A DNA stretch of 55,825 bases from Deltaproteobacteria bacterium (GTDB lineage Bacteria; Myxococcota_A; Polyangia; Polyangiales; Ga0077539), in the NCBI GenBank assembly GCA_947477565.1, contig CANJUR010000026.1, positions 1 to 55,825 on the forward strand, given 5' to 3'. Under the pieces are notes generated by a model, which saw nothing but the letters and a program-made list of their open reading frames with translations, was not told the DNA's origin and made no database searches. Numbering within the stretch: position 1 is the first letter of the stretch; each line of letters starts with the position of its first letter. A program made the position numbers and the translations under genes. Below are positions 1 to 9,384 of this stretch, piece after piece.

Positions 1-72
1 GATCACGCTCTGGAGGCGTTGGGGCTCACGGATGTGGGGATTCGCGACGTGCCTCTTTACCATGTTAGGTAA
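1..72 (+). CDS. C-terminal end of a truncated gene, product unknown
   Basis: Frame 1 is open from the first base of the window to a TAA at 70-72 and gives 23 residues ending DVPLYHVR. The codons are G/C-rich at the third position, like the real genes nearby, so this is probably the tail of a gene that starts outside the window. The short tail (ALGLTDVGIRDVPL) loosely recalls the C-termini of molybdopterin-binding subunits of the xanthine dehydrogenase family. That resemblance is weak and I do not assign a function. Confidence 0.4.
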   Translation, partial: DHALEALGLTDVGIRDVPLYHVR

Positions 73-112
73 ACGCTGAGGGGTGAACGAATACTTCCAC
101 CGACCCCCCATT

Positions 113-380
113 AATCAACAGATCTTTAGTCCATATCGACGACAGAGCGCGAGGAAGAGTTTGCGCTTCCACGGGTCGTCCAGACTGTAGACCGTGACGA
201 TATTCAGCCACTCGGTGCGTTGAGCAGCCAGACGGGCTCGGTGAATTCCAAGACAAGGCGCGCGACCTCTCGCTCGCCATCACTGTTGGTGCCGGCGTGC
301 AGCGCCTCGTCCATCGCAAGTGCGACCGTAGCCCACCCCGGCGACAGACGAGTAGAAGCAGACCGTCGGCGCACCCCACA
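113..380 (-). pseudogene. frameshifted remnant of a small hypothetical protein
   Basis: On the minus strand one frame reads ...WATVALAMDEALHAGTNSD then GEREVARLVLEF. Near position 241 the sensible reading moves to another frame, TEWLNIVTVYSLDDPWKRK followed by LFLALCRRYGLK, and stops at once with TGA. Joined together the two pieces look like a single small protein family ending in a CRRYGL(K/R)-type motif. I remember such proteins from Polyangia genomes but cannot confirm this here. The interruption by a frame change and an early stop suggest a decayed copy. A chance reading remains possible. Confidence 0.35.
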
Positions 381-422
381 GCATCAAAAAGCCATTAAGA
401 TGTCTCTCGCTGAGGGGTTACC

Positions 423-650
423 TTGCATCGGCTTACGCAGGCCGGCAACGCGACGCTCGCGGCGCAGCAGCAGTTCGGCACGCTCTGCGGACACGCGGCG
501 GGCAACTACCACGTGCGGCTCACGATGGCCGCCGAGCTGCTCGAAGCCGCCGTCGCCCGGGAGCAGACGACGCTCGACGAGAAGCTCTACCTGGAGGTCT
601 TCGCCCCGCCCACGGTACGCCGAACCCCCGCCCCGGCGGCGCGGCGATGA
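423..650 (+). CDS. small ORF, possibly N-terminally truncated, unknown function
   Basis: A 75-residue reading begins at a TTG; the preceding in-frame codon stretch is closed by TGA at 411-413. The protein is Ala/Leu-rich and looks helical (AAELLEAAVAREQTTLDEKL), then becomes Pro/Arg-rich. No domain is recognised. Its stop overlaps the start of the next ORF in an ATGA arrangement (647-650), a common sign of translational coupling. No clear ribosome binding site precedes the TTG, so the true N-terminus may have been lost, in line with the decayed character of this edge. Confidence 0.35.
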   Translation: MHRLTQAGNATLAAQQQFGTLCGHAAGNYHVRLTMAAELLEAAVAREQTTLDEKLYLEVFAPPTVRRTPAPAARR

Positions 651-970
651 AACACCCGCGGGACCCGCGCGAGATCGTGACGGGGCTGACCCCGGAGATG
701 CTCGCCGAGACGCCCGAGCAGGCCTCCGTCGAGGCCCTGCGCACGGTGCTCGACGTCACCCTCCTCGCGCTGATAGCGGCCAATCCCGAGATGCTCGATG
801 ACGGGTGGACCGTGATGCCCGAGCGGGCGCAGATCCCCTGCCTCCGAGTCGCACATCGGATCCTCGGGCATGGTCACGCGCTGCGACGAGTGTTGGTGCG
901 ATACGCGCGCCTCCTCGACCGACAACGCGAGCGCACCGCCGACCGGCCTAACACCGACCTCCCTTTCTGA
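647..970 (+). CDS. small hypothetical protein (107 aa)
   Basis: The ORF starts with ATG inside the ATGA overlap with the preceding ORF and encodes 107 residues. The protein has a hydrophobic helical core (VLDVTLLALIAANPEMLDD) and an Arg-rich C-terminal half (RRVLVRYARLLDRQRERT) that ends in the acidic tetrapeptide DLPF. No signal peptide or known domain is visible. The strong G/C third-position bias and the coupling to its neighbour favour a real gene. Basic proteins with a DLPF-like end occur on mobile elements, but that is only a hint. Confidence 0.5.
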   Translation: MKHPRDPREIVTGLTPEMLAETPEQASVEALRTVLDVTLLALIAANPEMLDDGWTVMPERAQIPCLRVAHRILGHGHALRRVLVRYARLLDRQRERTADRPNTDLPF

Positions 971-1397
971 TGGCGGCCACGCGCGACTATCCGACGCCGC
1001 CGATCGGGCTCACGCACTCGCCGCAATCCCATCAAAGAGCGTGACCAGGCTCACTCATCGGTGCTCTTGCTCGCGCCCAGTTCCATCGATGCAATTTGAG
1101 CGTTGACGCCAGTGGTGTTGCGGGAGCTGCTCTGGGTACGCTCGGCGACGGCCCATTTTACGAAGGGTTGCCCGACCCTCTAGATCGCCCTTGTGGACGG
1201 AGCACAGCAGAGCAGCCAAGAAGTCGAGTTCCTGCGCCTGTTCAATGACAAGGCACCACTCCGACTCCATAGGAATAGGATTCGACAGTGCCTGTCACAA
1301 TTGAGCAGTGGCGATTGCAGTTGAACGAATACTCCGCCCCTGAAGCATTCCTGTTGATGCGTTGGATGGGAAGGGGAGAGAAAAGAAGAATACGAGG
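971..1397. other. intergenic stretch without a convincing gene
   Basis: About 430 bases separate the small accessory ORFs from the end of the Glt-like operon. The only reading of interest is a 71-residue minus-strand ORF (1055-1270, beginning MESEWCLVIEQAQELD). It has no ribosome binding site and no family resemblance, so it may be a gene fragment. The stretch is less G+C-rich than its surroundings. No terminator hairpin was seen just downstream of the operon end at 1398; a pyrimidine-rich tract on the minus strand (about 1360-1390) is the only hint. Confidence 0.4.
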
Positions 1398-3509
1398 CTA
1401 CTGGTCGGCCGGCTGCAGGTTGAACGGATAGTTCACCGTCACCACACCGCCGCCTTCAGGAGCAGGGAACTGCCAGCGGCGAACCGCGTTGGCGATGCAC
1501 TCGCCCACACTGGGCACCGGGAGCGAACTCTCAGCCACATTGGAGCCGATCACCGTACCGGTTCCTCCGATCACGAAGCGGACGACCACCCGACCCGCAA
1601 TGTTGGGGCTCGTCGCCAGACCCTGCTCATAGCAATGGTTCACCTGTCCAAGGTTACGCAGTACAACTCGCCGGATCGCTTCGGGAGAGAGCAGTCCAGA
1701 AACCGTCGGCGGCGCCGCTCGGACCGTCGGCCCGGTGGTCCCCCGATTCCGAAGACCGCGCCCCGCACCAGAGCCATAGCCCTGTCCCGAGCCCGTTCCC
1801 GAACCGTGTCCCATCGTACCGATGTTGCCCATCCCGATGGTGCCCTCGCCCGTACCTCCGCCGCCCCAGCCAGTTCCGGCACCGCCGAGGCCGCCGTACC
1901 CGAAGGCATCCCCAACTGTGTCGCCGGTCATGTTGCCGTTGGCGTTCTGGCTATCGACTCCAGACTCGGTCATTGCCCCGAATGGTGACACCACTCCCGA
2001 AGCACCACCCGCCATGCCTCCACCCGCGGACCCCAGGGCCGCGAAAACGCCGCGGTTCTGGACTGCATTGATGGCAGCCTGACGAGTGAGGTGAGGCGGT
2101 TCTCCGTTATTCTTGATAGCGTAGCGAGCGTTCCGGGCGGGCGTGTCACGACGACCCATTTTGCCCTCGTCGCCGCGGTGTCGAGTTCCGGTGCCACCCT
2201 CCTGCTGGTCATTTGCCTGCTGAACGGGAGGAGTCTCAGGCTGACGCTCCTGCTGCCGTTGGATGAATGCCGCGAGTTCTCTTAGCCGATCGTCCTCATT
2301 GCCGGACGACAGGAAACCCGAGTCGTCGCTGATGGCGAAGTGCATCGTGAGCACGGCCGCCGCGACGAACATAAACCCACCGGCCACCGATCCGATGAGC
2401 GCGTTGTCTCGCTTCACGTGACCAGCAACCACCCGCCCCGGGGCGACCACTTTCGCCACGAAAGTGAGCCCTCCAACCTCCTGCCGGTAGCGACCATCGG
2501 GCTGAATGTTTACTTCAAATGCGCCGGGCACCGCCGTTGACGGTCGTGCGTGCCCCTGCGACTTAAGGTCGTCGAGAGAGCGCTTGACTCCTTGGAGCTC
2601 AACCTCACCGGTTGCACCCGGAAGGAAAATAAATCGCGTCCCCGAGTTGTTGACTACGACCGGAAGTTCAGACGCACCGCCGAGAATCTCTGGTCCGACT
2701 GTGAACTGACACACGTCCGAGAGACGTGCTTCGTTCCTATGACTGAGGTTGATACCGACCCCAGATCCAATCAGCGCGGTGACAGCGCCTACGCCGCCTA
2801 CCATGAGCCCGCTATTGTCGTTGAGGTGCTGCGGATCAGCCTTAGCCGCACCAACTATCATCAGCATTCCTCCCACTCCCCACAGCGCACCCGTCACCTT
2901 GGACGCTGGCGCCAATGTGGGACCCTTGCCAGTCAGCACGAAGTTATGACTGTCGCGTAGGTGGGCAACATGCAGGATCGAACTCTTCCACATCACCGAG
3001 ATCTCGACGGCGTGGGATCCGACCTCCTCAACCTCGTTCGGGTTTATCTCTCCCCGCTTGATAAGTTGGTAGATCTCCTCCCCCTCACCAGCCAGGGAGG
3101 TGGAGGTGATCGCGGCAGACCCACCCTCGGACATCACTATTGCCGATGCGGCTGCGCCGAATGGGGCAGCCAGCGAAGATGGCGGAACGAAGACTCCCAC
3201 CTCGCGGGCTTCTCCGACCTCAACTGTGATCTGTGCCCCACCGAGGGTGATCACATCTCCGGTGTGGAGCGACGCCTTGTTGATGGCCTGACCGTTGACC
3301 TGTGTCCCCGAACCGAGATCGATGATCTGGATGTCATCGATTTTAACCTCGATTACCGCATGCATCCGCGCGACCCCCTCGTCGTCGATGCGCAAGTGGG
3401 ACTTCTGGTCTCGCCCGACCTTGATCACGTCCTGGGCGATGGTCTCGGTACGCACCGATCCGCCCTGAGCGATCCTGAACGTGATTGGAACCACCATCTT
3501 CTGCGCCAT
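1398..3509 (-). CDS. GltG/NfsG-like FHA-domain envelope protein with AgmX/PglI C-terminal domain
   Basis: This 703-residue protein has an N-terminal FHA phosphothreonine-binding domain (about residues 8-100, with G32-R33, R48-M-H50 and an NGQ loop). Two hydrophobic segments follow near 205-255 and another near 385-410. A long Gly-rich linker (about 500-590) leads to a C-terminal TonB-like AgmX/PglI domain (about 605-703, containing NHCYEQGL and RRWQFPAPEGGG). This is the architecture of GltG (PglI) of the Myxococcus xanthus gliding machine and NfsG of the spore-coat machine, which span the inner membrane and link a cytoplasmic phospho-reader to the periplasm. ATG at 3509 is preceded by AGGGAGTG. 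It is the last gene of the operon, after a 163-bp gap. The homology is inferred from domains and gene order. Confidence 0.85.
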   Translation of the reverse strand: MAQKMVVPITFRIAQGGSVRTETIAQDVIKVGRDQKSHLRIDDEGVARMHAVIEVKIDDIQIIDLGSGTQVNGQAINKASLHTGDVITLGGAQITVEVGEAREVGVFVPPSSLAAPFGAAASAIVMSEGGSAAITSTSLAGEGEEIYQLIKRGEINPNEVEEVGSHAVEISVMWKSSILHVAHLRDSHNFVLTGKGPTLAPASKVTGALWGVGGMLMIVGAAKADPQHLNDNSGLMVGGVGAVTALIGSGVGINLSHRNEARLSDVCQFTVGPEILGGASELPVVVNNSGTRFIFLPGATGEVELQGVKRSLDDLKSQGHARPSTAVPGAFEVNIQPDGRYRQEVGGLTFVAKVVAPGRVVAGHVKRDNALIGSVAGGFMFVAAAVLTMHFAISDDSGFLSSGNEDDRLRELAAFIQRQQERQPETPPVQQANDQQEGGTGTRHRGDEGKMGRRDTPARNARYAIKNNGEPPHLTRQAAINAVQNRGVFAALGSAGGGMAGGASGVVSPFGAMTESGVDSQNANGNMTGDTVGDAFGYGGLGGAGTGWGGGGTGEGTIGMGNIGTMGHGSGTGSGQGYGSGAGRGLRNRGTTGPTVRAAPPTVSGLLSPEAIRRVVLRNLGQVNHCYEQGLATSPNIAGRVVVRFVIGGTGTVIGSNVAESSLPVPSVGECIANAVRRWQFPAPEGGGVVTVNYPFNLQPADQ

Positions 3510-3672
3510 CGCACTCCCTGTCGCGTGTGCCGTGACCCGTAGTTGTGGTCATGCACCGCTGTTACACTTCAGCAAGCACTCTGCCCGCCGAACCCTTCGA
3601 CAACGGTCTCACCCGGGAGTTCCACGGGCGGACATAGTCTACCGACCCACGCTGTGAATCGTCAACGCATCC

Positions 3673-3936
3673 TCAAAGGTTCTCGACGGACTTCAGCATC
3701 TCAGGAACGAAATGCTCCCGGATACGGATCAAACTGATGCCCGCGCTCCGCCGACGCACCCGGGATGTCTCACCGTCCGGGCGGACCAACTGCCCCTGCA
3801 CAAGCTCGTCAGTGAAGTTGAATTCCTGAGTTCGTTGGGCGCCTGCCTGCGCGCCGGCAGGGGGTGTCTGCGCCAACGCCTGACCACCCATACTCATCGC
3901 CGCCCCTAACACCACCATCGCTACGATCGTCTTCAT
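3673..3936 (-). CDS. small exported protein, GltF/NfsF position
   Basis: The 87-residue protein starts MKTIVAMVVLGAAMSMGG and has a signal peptide ending near ALAQ, so it is likely periplasmic. The mature part carries FNFTDELVQGQLVRP and a conserved-looking end (SLIRIREHFVPEMLKSVENL). A longer reading from 3981 exists, but ATG at 3936 has a good ribosome binding site (GAAGAGG) and gives a clean signal peptide. It lies between the TPR lipoprotein and the FHA protein, exactly where gltF/nfsF sits in M. xanthus. I cannot verify sequence homology to GltF, so the equivalence rests on position and size. Confidence 0.75.
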   Translation of the reverse strand: MKTIVAMVVLGAAMSMGGQALAQTPPAGAQAGAQRTQEFNFTDELVQGQLVRPDGETSRVRRRSAGISLIRIREHFVPEMLKSVENL

Positions 3937-3977
3937 GCTGGTTGACCTCTTCACCGCTCGTTGAATCCGCACGTTAC

Positions 3978-5438
3978 TCAATGAGATGCCTCAGCCGGGG
4001 GAGCCTGTCCAGTCGTCGCCGGAGCCGGTGCTGCCGGAGCCACCGCTGGCGCCGTATCTGCCGCGGGCACCGGAGATGCCGCGGGCGTCGGATCTGCCGC
4101 GGGCGCCGCCACTGGACTACCGCCCACCGCCTCGAGCGCGGTGATGGTGGAGTCGATGTTCCGGATGTGGCGCGTGGCGTTGCCCACGGAGGTGACGAAG
4201 CGGACCGTGGATCCCGCACGCTGCACGAACTGCTGGAGCAATTCGCGCGCCGTGCGGAGCGTCGGAATCGCGCCGCCCATGTAGTTCATGTTGAGGACGC
4301 CGAGGTTGTAGTAGGAATCTGGCCGGTTGGCGTCGAGCGTCCGTGCGCGCTCGTACTCGCGCTGCGCCGCCGCGAGGGTGGTGGCGCGCTCGGCGTCGGG
4401 CTGCGTCAGCGCAAGCCCGCGCAGAGCCACACCGAGTCCGATGTGCGCGTCATAGCTGTTGTCCTTCAGGGCGATGGCGTGCTCGAAGGCATCCTTCGCG
4501 TCCTGATAGCCACGGAACGACAGGTTGATCGTCCCATAGTTTATCCATGCCTCGAACATGTTCGGGTTGAGCGTGTATGCCCGACGGAAATGCTCCAGCG
4601 CCTTGATGATCTCATTGCGCCTGATGTCGATGATTCCCCAAGTGTTGAAAAGATCCGCGGAGAAGGACCGAACGTCTGGGGCGATGTCTGCGTTCTGCGT
4701 TTGCGCGACCTGCGCGGCCTGCGCACAAACGAGGCCGGCGAGGAAGATCATCCGCGAGTTGGGATCCTCGCCCGCCTGCTGGAGGTACGAGAGGGCAAGC
4801 TGCGTGCGTGCGGGCAGATAGCGGTCGTCGAGCGCGAGTGCAGAACGGATGTTCCGGACCACTGCCCCCCACTCCTGTGGGGTCGTTGGATTGGCTTCGC
4901 GGAGCACCATCGCCAAGTTGGTGTACCCCTCGACGCAGTGGGTAGCATCCTGCTGAATCGCCTGCTCGAATGCTTGCCGAGCGCCGGGCACGTCGTGCCG
5001 ACGGTACGCCATCACGCCGAGTTGCACCTTCGCGCGGCAGTAGTTGCCGTTCGCTGCCTGCAGCGCGCGGTTGAGAGCCGTGGCGGCGGGCTCCGCCATG
5101 CCGCATCGGTCGTACACGAGGCCGCGGTTGAACCACGCCTCAGGGAAGTTGCCGTTCGCCTGCGCGGTGGCGGCTGCCTCGAAGAGCCCGGCGACCTCGT
5201 TGCAGGTATCCGGGGTCCAGTCGCCGCGGTTGCCGTTCGCCTCGTCGTGCTGGCGCATCGTCGCGGCGGCGCTGTTGAAGCGCGAGTTGGCCGTCTCGTT
5301 GACCGCGGTGCCCGCGGCGGTGGTCACCGTCTGGCCGTTGGCGGCCACGGCGGCGGTCGTGGTGGAAGTAGTCTGTCGGCCGCCGCACGCGGAGAGCGTG
5401 AGCAGAACGAGCGCGCCGGAAAGTCCTCGGGTCTTCAT
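3978..5438 (-). CDS. GltE/NfsE-like TPR lipoprotein
   Basis: The product is about 486 residues and starts MKTRGLSGALVLLTLSAC, a lipoprotein signal with the acylated Cys at residue 18. The body is a run of TPR repeats (for example FNRGLVYDRCGMAEPA, FEAWINYGTINLSFRG, DAHIGLGVALRGLAL, SYYNLGVLNMNYMGG), and the C-terminal tail is Pro/Ala-rich and low-complexity. GltE (AglT) of M. xanthus is a TPR outer-membrane lipoprotein needed for adventurous gliding; NfsE is its spore-coat paralogue. ATG at 5438 is preferred over a GTG at 5459 because it follows GGGAGAG. The gap to the upstream gene is 17 bp and about 40 bp separate it from the next, so it is co-transcribed with both. Confidence 0.85.
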   Translation of the reverse strand: MKTRGLSGALVLLTLSACGGRQTTSTTTAAVAANGQTVTTAAGTAVNETANSRFNSAAATMRQHDEANGNRGDWTPDTCNEVAGLFEAAATAQANGNFPEAWFNRGLVYDRCGMAEPAATALNRALQAANGNYCRAKVQLGVMAYRRHDVPGARQAFEQAIQQDATHCVEGYTNLAMVLREANPTTPQEWGAVVRNIRSALALDDRYLPARTQLALSYLQQAGEDPNSRMIFLAGLVCAQAAQVAQTQNADIAPDVRSFSADLFNTWGIIDIRRNEIIKALEHFRRAYTLNPNMFEAWINYGTINLSFRGYQDAKDAFEHAIALKDNSYDAHIGLGVALRGLALTQPDAERATTLAAAQREYERARTLDANRPDSYYNLGVLNMNYMGGAIPTLRTARELLQQFVQRAGSTVRFVTSVGNATRHIRNIDSTITALEAVGGSPVAAPAADPTPAASPVPAADTAPAVAPAAPAPATTGQAPPAEASH

Positions 5439-5455
5439 CGGTCTCTCTCCCACTC

Positions 5456-8400
5456 TCACTGCGCACCAGCAGTCGCCGGGGTCTGGCCCTGTTCAGACGG
5501 CTCTTCTTCGGCCTCGACCGCCGTTTGCAGTTGGTACACCGGCCGACTGTTTGTCGGGCGCGAGAACACCAAGCTCGGCTCGACACGCACCTCATCGGCC
5601 AGAGGAAACCGCACGCGATCGATCTCGTAAAGTTCACGCTCGCACAGCTGCGACCACTCGTTGAACCAGTGGACTTGTGTCGCCGTCCGAATGCACCGCT
5701 GGAAGCCTTCCGACGCGGTATTCATAAACGGCTGCGTGCGCTGGTCCAACACCAGTCGGTACGCGTCAAGCAGGTCCGCGTTGTGCTGGATGTCAGGCGG
5801 GATCGGCGCGTTTCGAATCGTCGTCGCGAACTGGTAATACATGTCCGCGAGGCGCGATACCGCGGCGATCTCCCAGTTCGGCACGTGCATGTTGACGACC
5901 TCAACGTACTTGGCAGAAGCCGAGTCGAGCAGCTGCTGGCGTAGTACGATGTACGGAGTGAGCTGCCGCTCAGTCCAGAGGTCGAAAGTGCGCCGAGTGG
6001 TGCCAGGGTTTCGTGGGAAGCGCTCACTCTGGAAACGCTGGTACAGGACCTCCGCAAGGTAGAAGCGAGCCTCCGCGACGGAGTCCTTGCTGCGCTCGAT
6101 CGCTTCCGGTGCTTCGTCACCGAGTTGCTGACGGATGGTGCTCTGTCCCGAGGAAGTAGCAGTGGCCCCTTCACCGGTGGTCGCTCCCCACGCTTCGACC
6201 GCCTGGGTGTAATGCGTGGTGGACTGCCTGTAGTTCTGTACGTTCCAGTAGCCGCGCGCGAGCGCAACGTTACCCTGGATTTTCTGGTCTAGCGTCCCCT
6301 GCGCCGCGTAGGTGCGGATGAACCCTTCGTAGTGACGAATGAGGTCATTCCACGCCTGACGGATCTGCAGGTCGCGCGTGTGGCGTTCCTCGGAACTCGT
6401 CGTCGTCGTTCGACGCAGACGAGCAACCCGGTCTGTATAAATTTGCCCGATGGAGAACACGACGTTCGCAGCGACCCTCCGGCGCGCGGGGTCGTTGCCG
6501 AAGTAACGCGCGAACTTCTGCGCGTTGGCCAAGGCGCGATCTTCCTCGCCGAGGCCGATCCGGAACAGTGTCGCCTGCCGGAGGGCGTCCGCAGCCTGCT
6601 GGACGGGATCCTCCAGCGGAACGTTCGGCGCGAGCCGATGAGCGGCCTCGGCGGATGCCACCGCGGCCTGCCGGTTGTTGTTCACGTACTCCGCGTACTG
6701 CTCGTAGAGTTCAGCTGCACGGCCGAACACCTGGATCGCATGGTTGTTACCCGCGAGGCGGTAGAGTGCGCGCTGGGCCCATGGGCTGTTGCGCTGCAGG
6801 AAGATCTGTACCAAGCGCTCACGCACCCGCATCGCGCGACCGAGGAGGAAAGCCTCGTCGTACTCAATGGCCGCGTTGTAGAGCATCTCATCGAGGCGGC
6901 CGCACTCACGGTGGGTTCGCACAATCGAGACGTACTGACCCGCGGACTCCGCGTGTCGACCAGCACCGTGAAGTGACTCCGCCTTCTTGCGGAGTACCTG
7001 ACATTGCAGATCCTCGACGCGGTGACAGAAGTCTTCGTGTTGGGGACGCAGCGCCGCAGAGCAGAATCGGGTCATCAGTTCCGGCAACTCCTGCGACATT
7101 GCGTCGTAGCAGGCCGGGCGCTGAGCGTTCCACATGTCGCCCATGACGTTGAGGCTGTCGAGGTAGAGGTCCGCGGCGATCTCACGGAGGTTCTCCGGAT
7201 CTGGCGATGTTGCGTCCGTGTGCGCAACGTCCTTGAACAGCGTCGCGGCCTCCTCGAAGTGATTGGCCACGTAGTAGACGTAGGCACGTCGATACTTGAT
7301 CGTCAGCATCACCGTGCGAGGGTCCTCACCATCCGGGGAGCGCTGCGCGCCATCGGGTGAGACGAAGCACACGTAGCGGGTGAACGCCCGGAGCATGCCC
7401 TGCTCGCGCGCGTTGAGGTCACGCGGCACAACTCGGATTCGATCCGCGGTCCGGCGCTGCGCCTCGGTCTGCTGGTTGGTCCGGTTGTTTGCCGGGGCGT
7501 TCTGCCGGACCTGGTTTCGCTGCACCGCTGTTTGAAAGCTCGCGGAGAACGAGTCGTTGTAACAAAGAACCGCCTTGTAGGCCGCGTCCTCGGTAAACTC
7601 GCCGCCGGGGTTCATCTCCACCACGGCATCGTAGGCGGGTCCGCAGTGCTCGTTGTCACCCATGTCCCGCAGCATGTCCGCGCGGTAGTAGGCAATTCGG
7701 TAACGATTGGGCCAGTCGCGGCGATCGTACTCGGTGAACTCAACCTGATCGAACTCCGGAAACTCATCCAGGATCTTCTGGTAGAGGTCCGAGGTCATCC
7801 GCATCGTCTCGGGGTTGCGCGTTCCGCGTGTTTGTACCGCGCCCTCGGCGCTGCGGCCGACGGCCTCGAGGTGCCAGTGCGAGGCGACGTCAAAGGTCAC
7901 CCTCGCCGCCTGGTTGCGACACTCAAGCTTGATCGTGTCCGTGCGGCTGCCCGCGCGGAATGTGTTGTAAACGTCGATGAGTCGGTTGACCTCGACGAGT
8001 TGATCGGCCTTCGGGCGCGATGCGATGATTCCGCGCGCGACCTGCGCCTGCCAGAAGCAGAAGCGATCGCTGTTGGCGCGCCGCTCCATCATCGCGTGGT
8101 ACGAGGCGACGGCGTTGGGCCACTGGCCCGCGTCCTGGTACATCTCCGCGAGCTTCTCGAACATCGCGTACGAGTTCTCCTCGTCGGCGGCGTAGCGCTG
8201 GAAGGTCGCGAAGGCGTTCGCCACGTTGAGCGGTCGGGCCGCAGTGCCAAACACCGAGCCGTACACTGTCACGAGTTCCATGCGCGCATTGCGCAGCAGG
8301 GGCGTCACCGAGGAGGCATTGGGGTGCGCGCGCCCGTAGTCGATGACCTCGTAGAACTTGTTGAGCGAACCTTCGAAGTCCTGCAGGTTGTAGAGAACCC

Positions 8401-9337
8401 ACGCCATTTTGTAGAGGGCGTAGCCGTAGACCTGATTGTTCTCGTCCTGAACGGAAAGTACGCGTTCGTAGAACTGCCGGGCGTTCTCCATCTCGCCCTG
8501 TTCGAAGAAGTACTCCGCGAAGGACAAGTAGGCGTTGGGCACGAATGGCGACTGCGGGAACCGCTGGATCAGCGTGCGGTAAACCGTACGCGCGTCGTTG
8601 AAGTTATTGCCGTCCTGGTAGGCGAACGCCAGGTAGAACAGTGCCCGATCCAATTGCGCGTAGTTGGGATGACCATCGACCAGGTTGCGGAAGGCCGCGA
8701 TCAGCTGGTCACGGTACTGCCCCGCCGTGGCGCGGAACGCAGCCTGCCGGCGGGTGACGTCCGCGATGGCAGCGTCGTTGTGGGCCTGGCGCGCCGCGAA
8801 GAGGTCATCTTCAAGGTCTTCCGCCTGACCGTTGGAGAGCGTCGCGAGTTCCTGATAGTCCTCCGCGAGGCGCATCAGCGTGTCCGGCCGGTGCTGGTCG
8901 GTGGTGCTCATGCGACGCACGAGGATCGCGGTCAATTGCGCCTCTTGCAGCAGCAGTTCTGCACTGCGTTGCTGCATGTTCTGACGCCGCATGATCATGT
9001 TGCGGTCGAGCCCCTGGCCAGGCGCCCGCCGCTCCGCCGCGTGCGGAGCCGTTCGCTCAGTCGCGCGTGCAGCCGCAGGCGGCGCCGTGTCCCGGTGTGA
9101 CCCGTATCGCTGAGCCCCCGCGGGGCACTCCAGCGCACGCGCTCTGGCCTCCGGCGCGATGCAGACGTCCGGAGGGACCGCCGGCACCGTGGGGATCTCC
9201 ACCGCCCCCACTGGTATTGCCTGAGCCGCCGCTGCGGTGCCTCCACGGCGCGGCTGCTGCCCGAAGGCCAGCGAACCGACCAGGGCGCACGTTGCCGCGA
9301 GGACCATTGCCACGCTTCGTTGCCTCACCCGAACCAT
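5456..9337 (-). CDS. GltD/NfsD-like large periplasmic TPR protein
   Basis: A 1293-residue protein begins with a signal peptide (VRQRSVAMVLAATCALVG, cleavage near AFG). A Pro/Arg-rich stretch follows to about residue 120, then TPR-like helical repeats over nearly the whole length (DRALFYLAFAYQDGNNFND, YGYALYKMAWVLYNLQDFEG, EKLAEMYQDAGQWPNAVAS and others). Size, signal and repeats fit GltD (AgmU) or NfsD, the large TPR scaffold of the M. xanthus gliding/spore-coat complexes, which is found in the periplasm. It lies between the GltC-like and GltE-like genes, with gaps of 47 bp and 17 bp, the nfs order. TPR proteins diverge quickly, so paralogue identity is inferred from context. Confidence 0.8.
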   Translation of the reverse strand: MVRVRQRSVAMVLAATCALVGSLAFGQQPRRGGTAAAAQAIPVGAVEIPTVPAVPPDVCIAPEARARALECPAGAQRYGSHRDTAPPAAARATERTAPHAAERRAPGQGLDRNMIMRRQNMQQRSAELLLQEAQLTAILVRRMSTTDQHRPDTLMRLAEDYQELATLSNGQAEDLEDDLFAARQAHNDAAIADVTRRQAAFRATAGQYRDQLIAAFRNLVDGHPNYAQLDRALFYLAFAYQDGNNFNDARTVYRTLIQRFPQSPFVPNAYLSFAEYFFEQGEMENARQFYERVLSVQDENNQVYGYALYKMAWVLYNLQDFEGSLNKFYEVIDYGRAHPNASSVTPLLRNARMELVTVYGSVFGTAARPLNVANAFATFQRYAADEENSYAMFEKLAEMYQDAGQWPNAVASYHAMMERRANSDRFCFWQAQVARGIIASRPKADQLVEVNRLIDVYNTFRAGSRTDTIKLECRNQAARVTFDVASHWHLEAVGRSAEGAVQTRGTRNPETMRMTSDLYQKILDEFPEFDQVEFTEYDRRDWPNRYRIAYYRADMLRDMGDNEHCGPAYDAVVEMNPGGEFTEDAAYKAVLCYNDSFSASFQTAVQRNQVRQNAPANNRTNQQTEAQRRTADRIRVVPRDLNAREQGMLRAFTRYVCFVSPDGAQRSPDGEDPRTVMLTIKYRRAYVYYVANHFEEAATLFKDVAHTDATSPDPENLREIAADLYLDSLNVMGDMWNAQRPACYDAMSQELPELMTRFCSAALRPQHEDFCHRVEDLQCQVLRKKAESLHGAGRHAESAGQYVSIVRTHRECGRLDEMLYNAAIEYDEAFLLGRAMRVRERLVQIFLQRNSPWAQRALYRLAGNNHAIQVFGRAAELYEQYAEYVNNNRQAAVASAEAAHRLAPNVPLEDPVQQAADALRQATLFRIGLGEEDRALANAQKFARYFGNDPARRRVAANVVFSIGQIYTDRVARLRRTTTTSSEERHTRDLQIRQAWNDLIRHYEGFIRTYAAQGTLDQKIQGNVALARGYWNVQNYRQSTTHYTQAVEAWGATTGEGATATSSGQSTIRQQLGDEAPEAIERSKDSVAEARFYLAEVLYQRFQSERFPRNPGTTRRTFDLWTERQLTPYIVLRQQLLDSASAKYVEVVNMHVPNWEIAAVSRLADMYYQFATTIRNAPIPPDIQHNADLLDAYRLVLDQRTQPFMNTASEGFQRCIRTATQVHWFNEWSQLCERELYEIDRVRFPLADEVRVEPSLVFSRPTNSRPVYQLQTAVEAEEEPSEQGQTPATAGAQ

Positions 9338-9384
9338 TGCTCGTCTCCGTCAAATCTGTGTGTGGGAGGGAATCGCGGGTACGG

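Noticed and set aside
1055..1270. 71-codon minus-strand ORF
   Set aside because: No ribosome binding site, no recognised family and low G/C codon bias. It may be a fragment but I cannot support it as a gene.
3510..3672. Possible internal promoter before the FHA protein gene
   Set aside because: The 163-bp gap could hold one, but no convincing -35/-10 pair with proper spacing was found.
3864..5630. Long plus-strand open reading frame (588 codons) opposite the GltE-like gene
   Set aside because: It is a mirror of strong third-position G/C bias in the real minus-strand gene, lacks a family match and has Arg/Gly/Val-rich low-complexity composition. The same reasoning excludes long antisense frames at 7532-9100 and 9547-11166.
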